From Spirochaetota bacterium (lineage in GTDB: Bacteria > Spirochaetota > JAGLSM01), in the NCBI GenBank assembly GCA_023135745.1, contig JAGLSM010000082.1:1-7841 (forward strand): 7,841 bases of DNA, given 5' to 3'. Positions 1-5,939 of this stretch are shown piece by piece (the stretch's first letter is position 1; each line of letters starts with the position of its first letter). Under the pieces are notes generated by a model that worked only from the letters and a program-made list of their open reading frames with translations, made no database searches and had not been told where the DNA came from. A program made the translations under genes and the position numbers.

Positions 1-2
1 AA

Positions 3-83
3 AATGCACTGTTTGAGTACCAAATGGTTCAATATCCAAATAAATTTACATCAGTAAGTATGTTTCTTTGGGTAATTAATTAA
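3..83 (+). CDS. Possible 3' end of an upstream coding frame (partial)
   Basis: A 26-codon open frame enters from the left edge of the window and stops at TAA (81-83). Its last residues read roughly YPNKFTSVSMFLWVIN. I do not recognise the protein. The other two forward frames stop at 16-18 and 55-57, so this is the longest forward frame at the edge, but 26 codons is short enough to be chance. If real, it is the C-terminus of a protein encoded left of the window. The IS-end-like sequence about 30 bases downstream would make a transposase one possibility, which is speculation. Confidence 0.2.
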   Translation, partial: NALFEYQMVQYPNKFTSVSMFLWVIN

Positions 84-159
84 ATACGAGTTTGCATTTT
101 CAAAAAAATAAGGTTGTGCAACGTCTCCTAGAAAGAATGTCATTCAACAAGTACATACC

Positions 160-202
160 TTATCTAAGCTTTTTGCCCCATCGGGGCAAAAAGCTTAGAT
201 AA
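160..202. repeat. Perfect 20-bp inverted repeat with 3-nt loop (hairpin)
   Basis: Bases 160-179 and 183-202 are exact reverse complements around an ATC loop (180-182). The tip is GCCCC-ATC-GGGGC, flanked by T5 on the left and A5 on the right, and the lower stem contains AAGCTT on both sides. The strand-symmetric stem is very stable. It is not a textbook intrinsic terminator: the T5 precedes the GC stem instead of following it, and the sequence after the stem on the + strand (TAATAATTT) is only weakly T-rich. It could still end upstream transcription, be a palindromic mobile or extragenic repeat, or be a binding site. It sits 8 bases upstream of the -35 box of the first promoter. Confidence 0.85.
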
Positions 203-210
203 TAATTTCC

Positions 211-237
211 TTGACAGACATTTATCAATGAGATAAT
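211..237 (+). promoter_or_regulatory. Sigma70-type promoter for the first lipoprotein gene
   Basis: A perfect -35 hexamer TTGACA (211-216) is followed after 15 bases by GATAAT (232-237), which matches the TATAAT consensus at five of six positions. The spacer is shorter than the usual 17. Transcription would start near 244, giving a leader of about 25 bases before the ATG at 270. The box type differs from the Bacteroidota TTG/TAnnTTTG promoter, which argues mildly against that phylum. Confidence 0.55.
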
Positions 238-259
238 TTTAGTCTAATCATTTAGCACT

Positions 260-272
260 GGAGATGAATATG
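260..272 (+). promoter_or_regulatory. Ribosome binding site that favours the start at 270
   Basis: GGAG (260-263) touches the first in-frame ATG (264) directly, which leaves no spacer. It lies six bases from the second ATG (270), which is normal spacing. The second ATG is therefore the likelier start, giving a protein beginning MKKSII. Confidence 0.55.
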
Positions 273-638
273 AAAAAGAGTATTATATTTTTAATGATGA
301 TTGTGACTGTATTTTTATCCTGCAAGGGAGACGGCAAAAATAATAAAAATAAAGATCAGAGTACGTTACAGGATAGTAAATCACGTTTAAATCGTAGAAA
401 AATATCAAATCTTGATCCAAAAACCTTTATTGAAATTCAGTTGGATCTTGGTAAAGAGTCTCGAAAATGGCAGGATATTCTGAGGAAAAAAAGAAATGAA
501 TACTTTGCTTCATATGGAATTACAGAGCAAAAGTTCTATCAGTATTCAATGCGGAACCGTAAAAATATCATGCGGTTTTTAAAAGATAATCCAAAATATG
601 AAAAACTGATGAAACGTAGTCTGAACCTTCATCGATAG
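270..638 (+). CDS. Small helical lipoprotein of unknown function
   Basis: The frame encodes about 122 residues from ATG 270 (124 if ATG 264 is used). The N-terminus is a lipoprotein signal: MKK, a hydrophobic stretch, then FLSC with the predicted lipidated Cys at residue 18. A polar linker rich in K, N and D follows (about 19-40), then a charged, probably helical domain (about 45-122) with the segment YGITEQKFYQYS and, later, LKDNPKYEKLMKRS. Short lipoproteins with a 'YGIT..' helix and a 'NP..' motif occur in diderm bacteria, but I cannot name a family. The protein should be anchored in a membrane facing the periplasm. It has its own promoter and lies 32 bases before the next lipoprotein gene, so the two may be co-transcribed. 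The mature part is strongly basic. Confidence 0.8.
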   Translation: MKKSIIFLMMIVTVFLSCKGDGKNNKNKDQSTLQDSKSRLNRRKISNLDPKTFIEIQLDLGKESRKWQDILRKKRNEYFASYGITEQKFYQYSMRNRKNIMRFLKDNPKYEKLMKRSLNLHR

Positions 639-670
639 CTGATTATTCATTTTAATCTAACTTACTTTTA

Positions 671-1465
671 ATGAATTTAACCTCTTATAATACTGTTATT
701 AGAATCAGTGCATTCTGTTTAATTTTTATGCTGTCGTGCTCGGCTTCCTCAAAAAGAACCGGGCCAAGTGTAAGTCTTTTAGAGTTGCATAACAGAATTG
801 ATTATATACAAAAACAAAACGACAGCCTTAAGTATTTTTCAGCAGATGGTTTTTTTATATACAAAGATAAAAAAATGGATTTGAACCTTGGGATGAAGGT
901 TAAATACGACAAAACTTCAAAATTTTCACGCATTCTATTTTTTAATAATATTGACAATAGTGTCTGGGGCGATCTTGTCGTTTTTAAAAACAGTGTTTCA
1001 CTTTATTTTCCTACAAAAAAAACTTTGTATAAAGGCAAGATTGACAATTTCAACTTATACCCTTTTACAAGAATCAATATTCAGTTGTCTGAAATATTAA
1101 AACTTGCTTTTGCAAAAGTATATTTCATAAATAATTTTAAAAAAGCGGGTGCGAGAGATGTCGGAAAATATTTTCTGCTTTACATTAAGAATTCAGAACT
1201 TTGGCAAAAGTTGTATTTTGAAAAAAAGACATTAAATATCAGTAAAATCCAAATTTATAAAAAAAATAAGGAAAAAGCTCTTCTCAGGTATGCATATTAT
1301 AAATTGATTAATGGCAATAATATTCCTATGAGAAGCGAACTTCATATAAGGAAAAGGGGACTAAGGGTCATTTCATGGTATTCCAAGGTGTTCTTCAAGT
1401 ACAGATATAAAACAGGAGATGAAATTCTAAATTTACCTGTTGATATAATTATTCATAATAATTAA
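671..1465 (+). CDS. Putative outer-membrane lipoprotein, LolB/DUF4292-like
   Basis: This 264-residue protein starts with a lipoprotein signal: a hydrophobic stretch (about 9-21) ending in MLSC, with predicted lipidation at Cys23. The body (about 50-255) is rich in beta-strand patterns with alternating hydrophobic and basic residues. The passage about 92-125 (short strands, SVWGDLVVF, then YFPTKKTLYKG) resembles the half-barrel of DUF4292/LolA-LolB-type lipoproteins, which bind lipids or lipoproteins. That assignment comes from pattern memory and is tentative. No catalytic motif is visible. There is no clear Shine-Dalgarno before ATG 671, and the only nearby alternative ATG (codon 20) would destroy the signal, so I keep 671. 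The gene is more AT-rich than the housekeeping genes downstream. Its stop codon lies inside a weak AT hairpin. Confidence 0.75.
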   Translation: MNLTSYNTVIRISAFCLIFMLSCSASSKRTGPSVSLLELHNRIDYIQKQNDSLKYFSADGFFIYKDKKMDLNLGMKVKYDKTSKFSRILFFNNIDNSVWGDLVVFKNSVSLYFPTKKTLYKGKIDNFNLYPFTRINIQLSEILKLAFAKVYFINNFKKAGARDVGKYFLLYIKNSELWQKLYFEKKTLNISKIQIYKKNKEKALLRYAYYKLINGNNIPMRSELHIRKRGLRVISWYSKVFFKYRYKTGDEILNLPVDIIIHNN

Positions 1466-1471
1466 TTTTTT
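1446..1471 (+). terminator. Weak AT-only hairpin with T-run at the lipoprotein stop
   Basis: Bases 1446-1453 pair perfectly with 1457-1464 (8 bp, loop CAT), and T6 follows at 1466-1471. The stem is entirely A-T, so it would be unstable and may only attenuate transcription. Its position over the stop codon and just before a candidate promoter fits a transcription-unit boundary, but chance is possible in such AT-rich DNA. Confidence 0.3.
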
Positions 1472-1473
1472 CC

Positions 1474-1502
1474 TTGCGTACTTTGTGAAACTGAGGTATA
1501 AA
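1474..1502 (+). promoter_or_regulatory. Candidate promoter of spoVG
   Basis: TATAAA (1497-1502) matches five of six positions of the -10 consensus. A weaker -35, TTGCGT (1474-1479), lies exactly 17 bases upstream. Initiation near 1509 would give a leader of about 29 bases. An AGGA Shine-Dalgarno (1527-1530) sits seven bases before the spoVG ATG. Confidence 0.45.
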
Positions 1503-1537
1503 GAATAAAAACTGAAGTTTAAAGGTAGGACGCTTGT

Positions 1538-1795
1538 ATGCAGATCACTGACATCAGAGTTAAAAATGTGGAAGGTGATGGGAAATTAAAAGCTTATGTT
1601 TCTATCACGTTTGATGATTGTTTTGTCGTCCATAACATCAAGGTTATTGATGGAAAAAGCGGTATATTTGTTGCAATGCCGACTAGAAAGACAAAGACAG
1701 GTGAGTATAAGGATGTTGCTCATCCAATTAATACCGAATTTCGAAGCGAATTGCAGTCTGCGATACTAAAGGCTTATGAGGAGCAGTTAAACTAA
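1538..1795 (+). CDS. spoVG: SpoVG family nucleic-acid-binding regulator
   Basis: The 85-residue protein has the size and signature of SpoVG throughout: MQITDIRV at the N-terminus, then [19 protein letters not shown], and the diagnostic block [20 protein letters not shown] (residues 44-63). A C-terminal helix (about 68-84) follows. In Bacillus the family was named for sporulation. In non-sporulating bacteria, including Borrelia, SpoVG binds DNA and RNA and acts as a global or post-transcriptional regulator, so a sporulation role should not be inferred here. The start is supported by AGGA seven bases upstream. It is ten bases from dapF, so the two are likely one transcript. SpoVG next to rplY and pth is a recurrent arrangement. 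Confidence 0.96.
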   Translation: MQITDIRVKNVEGDGKLKAYVSITFDDCFVVHNIKVIDGKSGIFVAMPTRKTKTGEYKDVAHPINTEFRSELQSAILKAYEEQLN

Positions 1796-1805
1796 GTATT
1801 TTAAA

Positions 1806-2657
1806 ATGATGAATAAAATAGATTTTGTAAAAATGCATGGGGCCGGTAATGATTACATCTATGTCAGTACTTTTGACCAGGATGTAAACGATTTATCGGC
1901 TTTTTCAATTCAAGCCAGCGATAGACATTTTGGTATCGGTGGAGACGGTGTTATTTTTATAATGCCTTCAGATAAGGCTGACGCCAGGATGAGGATGTTC
2001 AATCAGGATGGCAGTGAGGCCGAAATGTGCGGCAATGGAATCCGCTGTCTTGCCAAATACATTGTTGATAATAAAATTGCTGAAGGTCCGATAGTAAAAG
2101 TTGAAACGGGCAGAGGTATTCTTGATCTTGAAATATTCAAAAATAATGCCGGACTTGTTGATATTGTAAAAGTCAATATGGGTATTCCCATTCTTGATCC
2201 GAAACTAATACCTGTTGCAGGAATTAATTCAAATCCTGTTGTAAATGAAGAAATTAATATATACGGAAGCAAATTTAGTATTACTTCCCTGTCTATGGGG
2301 AATCCTCACGCGGTTATCTTTGTTAAAAATCTTGATAAGTATCCTGTTGCTGAAGATGGGGCTCTGATCGAAAATTCCCGCTTTTTTCCAAAAAGGGTTA
2401 ACGTTGAATTTGTTGAAATACTAAAAGACGGATTTGTAAAACAAAGGACATGGGAGAGAGGTTCAGGCGAAACCCTTGCATGCGGGACCGGTGCTGCTGC
2501 AGTTTGTGCCGCGTTAAAACTTAACGGGATTATGGATGGTTCTGTTGAAGTTGAACTTTTAGGCGGAGTTCTTACGGTAGAATGGGCTGAATCCGGAGAA
2601 ATTTTCATGAAGGGTCCTGCCGTTGAGGTTTTCAATGGTAAATATCAGATTAAATAA
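1806..2657 (+). CDS. dapF: Diaminopimelate epimerase
   Basis: DapF interconverts LL- and meso-diaminopimelate in the cytosol, the penultimate step of lysine synthesis and the source of the peptidoglycan cross-linking residue. It is a cofactor-independent two-base racemase. The 283-residue length is typical. Both catalytic cysteines are present in their motifs: Cys75 in MCGNGIRC and Cys226 in GSGETLACGTGAAA. Other family blocks are KMHGAGNDYIYV (9-20), FGIGGDGV (42-49), MGNPHAV (164-170) and RTWERGSGET (214-223). Two ATGs stand side by side (1806 and 1809) without a good Shine-Dalgarno, so the exact start is open by one codon. Translation may depend on ribosomes finishing spoVG ten bases upstream. 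The gene implies meso-DAP or lysine synthesis in this organism; many spirochaetes use ornithine instead. Confidence 0.97.
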   Translation: MMNKIDFVKMHGAGNDYIYVSTFDQDVNDLSAFSIQASDRHFGIGGDGVIFIMPSDKADARMRMFNQDGSEAEMCGNGIRCLAKYIVDNKIAEGPIVKVETGRGILDLEIFKNNAGLVDIVKVNMGIPILDPKLIPVAGINSNPVVNEEINIYGSKFSITSLSMGNPHAVIFVKNLDKYPVAEDGALIENSRFFPKRVNVEFVEILKDGFVKQRTWERGSGETLACGTGAAAVCAALKLNGIMDGSVEVELLGGVLTVEWAESGEIFMKGPAVEVFNGKYQIK

Positions 2658-2680
2658 ATACTAATTGTCTATTCAAATAC

Positions 2681-2709
2681 TTGACGCTGGCGCATGATTT
2701 TAATAACTT
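2681..2709 (+). promoter_or_regulatory. Possible promoter before rplY
   Basis: TTGACG (2681-2686) is a good -35 match, and 17 bases later TAACTT (2704-2709) is a poor -10. The 105-base gap is the largest in the housekeeping block, so a promoter here is plausible, but the -10 is weak. Confidence 0.25.
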
Positions 2710-2747
2710 TAACCTTCACATTAGAAAACACTTTGTTATAGATAAAT

Positions 2748-2765
2748 AGGAGGACGGCTTTAATG
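2748..2765 (+). promoter_or_regulatory. Strong Shine-Dalgarno of rplY
   Basis: AGGAGGA (2748-2754) lies eight bases before the ATG at 2763. It is the strongest ribosome binding site in the window, as expected for a ribosomal protein gene. It also shows that the organism uses canonical anti-Shine-Dalgarno pairing. Confidence 0.75.
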
Positions 2766-3380
2766 GAGAAGCTATCATTGGCTGTTGAACACAGAACAGA
2801 AACAGGAAAATGTGTTAATAAAAGGTTAAGAAAAACAGGCAAAATTCCTGCAGTTATTTATGGCAAAAGCGGTACAAGACCTATTTCTGTTGATAAACTG
2901 GAATTTGACAAAAAATTTAAACATGTATCAGAAAATGTATTCATCGATCTGCAAATCTCAGACGGTACCAATCAGCAAGCCGTTATAAAAGATTATCAAA
3001 AATCCATTCTTTCAGGGAATTTGGTGCATATTGATTTTTATGAGATCGTTAAAGGTAAAAAACTTCATCTTAACATACCTGTTAGACTTACGGGTATTCC
3101 AGTCGGAGTCCGTGTAGGCGGTGGTTTGCTTGAAAATTTTCTACATGATGTTCAGGTTGAATGTCTTCCTAAGGACATTCCTGAAGAAATAACGGTTGAT
3201 GTTACTGATCTTGAAATTCATAAATCAATTCATATTAGGGATATTGATTTTCCTGAGGGTGTAACCTGCTTGACATCCGCGGATTCATCGATTGCCTCTG
3301 TTGCTGGTAAAAAGATGGAAGAAGAGATCGAAGAGGAAGATGAAGAAGAGGTTGAAGAAGAAGAAAAACCCTCAGAATAA
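2763..3380 (+). CDS. rplY: Large-subunit ribosomal protein bL25, long (CTC/TL5) form
   Basis: bL25 binds 5S rRNA in the central protuberance of the 50S subunit. The 205 residues show the long form. An N-terminal L25 domain (about 4-93) carries RTETGKCVNKRLRKTGKIPA and VIYGK near the start and GNLVHIDFYEI at its end. A C-terminal TL5 beta domain follows (about 101-183), with IPVRLTGIPVGVRVGGGLLE. The E. coli protein (about 94 residues) lacks the second domain; Bacillus Ctc and Thermus TL5 have it. The tail (186-201) is almost all Glu/Asp, a common but variable feature of long forms. Directly upstream of pth, as in Bacillus and Borrelia. Confidence 0.96.
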   Translation: MEKLSLAVEHRTETGKCVNKRLRKTGKIPAVIYGKSGTRPISVDKLEFDKKFKHVSENVFIDLQISDGTNQQAVIKDYQKSILSGNLVHIDFYEIVKGKKLHLNIPVRLTGIPVGVRVGGGLLENFLHDVQVECLPKDIPEEITVDVTDLEIHKSIHIRDIDFPEGVTCLTSADSSIASVAGKKMEEEIEEEDEEEVEEEEKPSE

Positions 3381-3407
3381 TTTTTCCTTAAGATTATTTT
3401 TTCGATT

Positions 3408-3419
3408 GGGGCAGTTTTG
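3408..3419 (+). promoter_or_regulatory. Ribosome binding site supporting a TTG start for pth
   Basis: GGGG (3408-3411) lies five bases before TTG (3417-3419). The codons right after it encode KLIVGLGNPG, the invariant N-terminus of Pth. No ATG or GTG precedes that motif in frame after the previous stop, so UUG initiation is well supported. Confidence 0.75.
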
Positions 3420-3995
3420 AAATTAATTGTCGGTTTAGGAAATCCTGGAGAACAGTACAAGTTTTCGCGTCATAATCTTGGTTTTATGGCTTTAGATTCT
3501 TATACTGATCGTTTAAAAATTCCAATAAATAAAAAAAAGAAAAAAACGCTTTTTGGCAAATGTGTAATAAACGGTGAGGATACTGTATTTCTAAAACCTC
3601 AGACCTTCATGAATCAAAGTGGAGAAGCCGTGCTTTATATGGCGAGTTTTCTAAAGATACATACCTCTGACATTATTGTAATATGTGATGATATCAACCT
3701 TGATTTCGGAGAAATCAGGATAAGGCCGTCAGGTTCTGACGGTGGTCATAACGGTCTAAAATCTCTTATTTCTTCTTTACAAACGACTGAATTTCCGCGA
3801 ATAAGGATGGGAGTGGGGCTTCCTCTGCCCAGTAATCAGCTGGAAGAGCATGTTCTTGATCCTTTTTCAAAGGAAGAATCAAAACTTATAAAGCCATTTC
3901 TTGATAAACATTGCGACGCACTTGATTTGATTCTCAATTATTCAATAGAAAAGGCTATGAATGATTTTAACGGAAAAATTACTCAAAATAGTTGA
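3417..3995 (+). CDS. pth: Peptidyl-tRNA hydrolase
   Basis: Pth cleaves the ester bond of peptidyl-tRNAs that drop off ribosomes and so recycles tRNA. It is an essential cytosolic monomer. The 192-residue length is normal. The active-site set is complete: Asn9 in GLGNPG, the catalytic His19 in SRHNLGF, Asn66 in KPQTFMNQSGEAV, Asp92 in ICDDINLDFGEIRIR, and Asn112 in GGHNGLKS. Translation begins at TTG, which keeps expression low. The 3' end overlaps tilS by 35 bases in another frame, so translation of the two is probably coupled. An A8-G-A7 tract (3531-3546, encoding K39-K43) is a possible polymerase slippage site. Confidence 0.97.
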   Translation: MKLIVGLGNPGEQYKFSRHNLGFMALDSYTDRLKIPINKKKKKTLFGKCVINGEDTVFLKPQTFMNQSGEAVLYMASFLKIHTSDIIVICDDINLDFGEIRIRPSGSDGGHNGLKSLISSLQTTEFPRIRMGVGLPLPSNQLEEHVLDPFSKEESKLIKPFLDKHCDALDLILNYSIEKAMNDFNGKITQNS

Positions 3996-5379
3996 GGAAA
4001 CCGTATCACGCTTTAGTCTGATTAATCCAGGTGATAGAATTCTTGTCGCGCTTTCCGGAGGGCCTGATTCTGTTGCAATGACCAGACTACTCTTATTGCT
4101 TAGGGAAAAAATACAGATTCATATTGCCTGCGCCCATCTTAATCATGGATTCAGGGACAAAGAGTCCGATAATGATGAACAGTTTTCAAAGGAATTTTCG
4201 AATAATTTAAATTTATCATTTTTTTCAAAAAAAGTAAATCTGCCTGGAATAATAAAAAAATCATACGGTTCAGCCCAAATGGTCGCGCGTGAAGTAAGAT
4301 ACGCATTCCTGGAAGATATAGCTCAGAAAAATGATTACAACAAAATAGCTATTGCCCATACGAAGGATGACCGTATAGAAACTCTTTTGCTTAAGCTTTT
4401 TTCAGGAACAAGCCCGGCAGGACTTTCATCAATACCTTTTAGCAGGGAACAATACATAAGGCCTTTGGCGCATATATTTAAAAAACAGCTTAAGTCTATT
4501 CTTAAAGATATGAAGCAGCCATACGTTATAGATTCTTCAAATCAAAGTAATGGTTATAAAAGAAATATGTTAAGAAACCGGGTTATGCCGGTACTGTCAA
4601 AATCCTTCCCGGGATACGAAGAAAGGCTTCTTAGTCTGATTAATATAATAAATGACGAAAATAAGTATTGGAAAGAAGAATTCAAAAGAAATAAAAAGTA
4701 TGGTTTAAACAAATATTCTCTTGGGGTATCTTTCGAACTTGTAAAATTATCAGATGCGCCTCTTGTTATGATAAAAAGAATTATATCTGAAGTATCATTT
4801 AATATTTCCGGCTTAGGGCGAGGTCCCGGCAGCAGTTTTTATAAAAAAATTGAATCTTTTTTATCTTCACCCAAAAATGGGAGGATTTGGTTTAAAAACA
4901 GATTTATAATCATTACTGAACTGGATGGAAGACTCTGTATAGAAAAGTACAAAAAGACATCGATTGAGACCGGATTCAGCCAAAGTTGTGGTGAAGGATT
5001 ATTTGATTTCCCCTGGGGGAAAATTGAAATTTCAAGAGAGTCACCGCCTTTTACAGATAGAAATTTCTTTCAAGAGCAGGCAAAAAAGGGTATATTTTGG
5101 TTTAATTTGAGTAATGTATCATTGCCTTTTAATATTAGAAACCGGAAAAACGGAGATAGAATAAGAATTTCAAAAACCGGTTCTAAAAAAGTAAAAGATT
5201 TATTAATAGATAATAAAATCCCTCTCAGGGAAAGGCTTAATTGTACAATTGTAGAGAGCGCAGGTTCTGTAATTGCCTCTATCCTTCCGGATTCTCCGGC
5301 AAAAAGCAGGTTGGCTGAGCATTCTCTGATCATGGATAATAAAGAGGCAATTGTTCTTAAAATTAGGAAGTCTGGTTGA
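3961..5379 (+). CDS. tilS: tRNA(Ile)-lysidine synthetase
   Basis: TilS uses ATP and lysine to turn C34 of the CAU-anticodon tRNA-Ile2 into lysidine, so that it reads AUA and is charged with isoleucine. Domains: an N-terminal PP-loop ATPase (about 24-215) with SGGPDS at 32-37, HLNHGFR (59-65), AREVRY (109-114), AHTKDDRIET (132-141) and RNMLRNRVMPVL (201-212); a diverged middle; and a C-terminal TilS domain (about 385-455) with RNRKNGDRIR and KVKDLLIDNKIPLRER. The 472-residue length fits the long form. In the AHxxDDxxET block the usual second His is Thr135. The start lies inside pth, with AAAGG six bases upstream, and no other in-frame start precedes the PP-loop. The stop overlaps the hpt ATG by one base. 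AUA codons occur throughout the window, so the enzyme is needed. Confidence 0.95.
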   Translation: MILTEKLLKIVEETVSRFSLINPGDRILVALSGGPDSVAMTRLLLLLREKIQIHIACAHLNHGFRDKESDNDEQFSKEFSNNLNLSFFSKKVNLPGIIKKSYGSAQMVAREVRYAFLEDIAQKNDYNKIAIAHTKDDRIETLLLKLFSGTSPAGLSSIPFSREQYIRPLAHIFKKQLKSILKDMKQPYVIDSSNQSNGYKRNMLRNRVMPVLSKSFPGYEERLLSLINIINDENKYWKEEFKRNKKYGLNKYSLGVSFELVKLSDAPLVMIKRIISEVSFNISGLGRGPGSSFYKKIESFLSSPKNGRIWFKNRFIIITELDGRLCIEKYKKTSIETGFSQSCGEGLFDFPWGKIEISRESPPFTDRNFFQEQAKKGIFWFNLSNVSLPFNIRNRKNGDRIRISKTGSKKVKDLLIDNKIPLRERLNCTIVESAGSVIASILPDSPAKSRLAEHSLIMDNKEAIVLKIRKSG

Positions 5380-5927
5380 TGAAGATTCTTGAATCGTCAT
5401 ACGAAGTGATGATAACATCGCAGGAGATACAAAAGAAGGTTATCTATCTTGCGGATTTAATTAATGAAGATTATAAAGATAAAAACCCTATTCTGGTCTG
5501 TAATTTAAAGGGTGCTTTTATCTTTCTTTCGGATTTCTGCCGTTGTCTTACAATTCCGCATGAAGTTGATTTTATGTCAACATCGAGCTATAAAAAAGGG
5601 ATGGAAACAAGCGGAATTGTACGTATTGTCAAGGATCTTAAAACCAATATTATTGGCAGGAATGTTTTAATTATTGAAGATATTGTTGATACAGGTTTAA
5701 CGCTAAATTATATAAAAAAATTTTTAGCTTTGCACAATCCTCTTTCTATCAGGGTTGTCAGTCTTCTAAATAAAAAAGACAGGCGAAAGATTGAAGTTGA
5801 TGTGGATTATATTGGATTTGAAATACCTGATAAATTCATAATAGGTTACGGTCTTGATTATGAAGAAAAATACAGGGGATTGAAATATATAGCTGAGTTA
5901 ATAGATATAAAAAACATGGATAAATAA
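5379..5927 (+). CDS. hpt: Hypoxanthine(-guanine) phosphoribosyltransferase
   Basis: The enzyme transfers the phosphoribosyl group of PRPP to hypoxanthine and usually guanine, salvaging purines as IMP or GMP in the cytosol. The 182-residue length is standard. Visible motifs are the PPi-loop LKGAF (43-47), the flexible-loop region FMSTSSYKKGMETSG (65-79), the PRPP-binding signature LIIEDIVDTGLTL (97-109) with the acidic pair E100-D101, and the base-binding end VDYIGFEIPDKFIIGYGLDY (142-161). I chose ATG 5379, which shares one base with the tilS stop (TGATG). A TTG directly before it (5376) is possible but less likely. GGAAG (5366-5370) lies eight bases upstream. The tilS-hpt-ftsH order is widely conserved, and in Bacillus TilS and HprT have been reported to influence ftsH expression together. 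Confidence 0.95.
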   Translation: MKILESSYEVMITSQEIQKKVIYLADLINEDYKDKNPILVCNLKGAFIFLSDFCRCLTIPHEVDFMSTSSYKKGMETSGIVRIVKDLKTNIIGRNVLIIEDIVDTGLTLNYIKKFLALHNPLSIRVVSLLNKKDRRKIEVDVDYIGFEIPDKFIIGYGLDYEEKYRGLKYIAELIDIKNMDK

Positions 5928-5939
5928 TTGGAGATAAAA

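Noticed and set aside
105..202. Integron attC site formed by GTTG/CAAC and the palindrome
   Set aside because: The R'/R'' core sites (RYYYAAC, GTTRRRY) are not present in the right arrangement, and no cassette-like gene array follows.
2003..2635. Two minus-strand open frames (2003-2272 and 2306-2635) opposite dapF
   Set aside because: They lie fully inside a clear dapF with both catalytic motifs, have low-complexity Ser/Thr/Pro-rich products, and show no ribosome binding site or family signature.
2681..2702. Sigma54-like GG...GC promoter upstream of rplY
   Set aside because: The GG of CTGGCGC lacks the required GC at the proper distance.
3376..3402. Possible terminator after rplY: AATAAT / ATTATT followed by T6
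   Set aside because: The stem has only six A-T pairs with an 11-nt loop, too weak to support. The tight spacing to pth suggests read-through.
5880..5911. Possible ftsH promoter inside the hpt 3' end (TTGAAA with TAGATA or TATAAA)
   Set aside because: The spacer is 20 bases for the good -10, or the -10 matches only three positions at 16 bases. Such hits are expected by chance in DNA this AT-rich.
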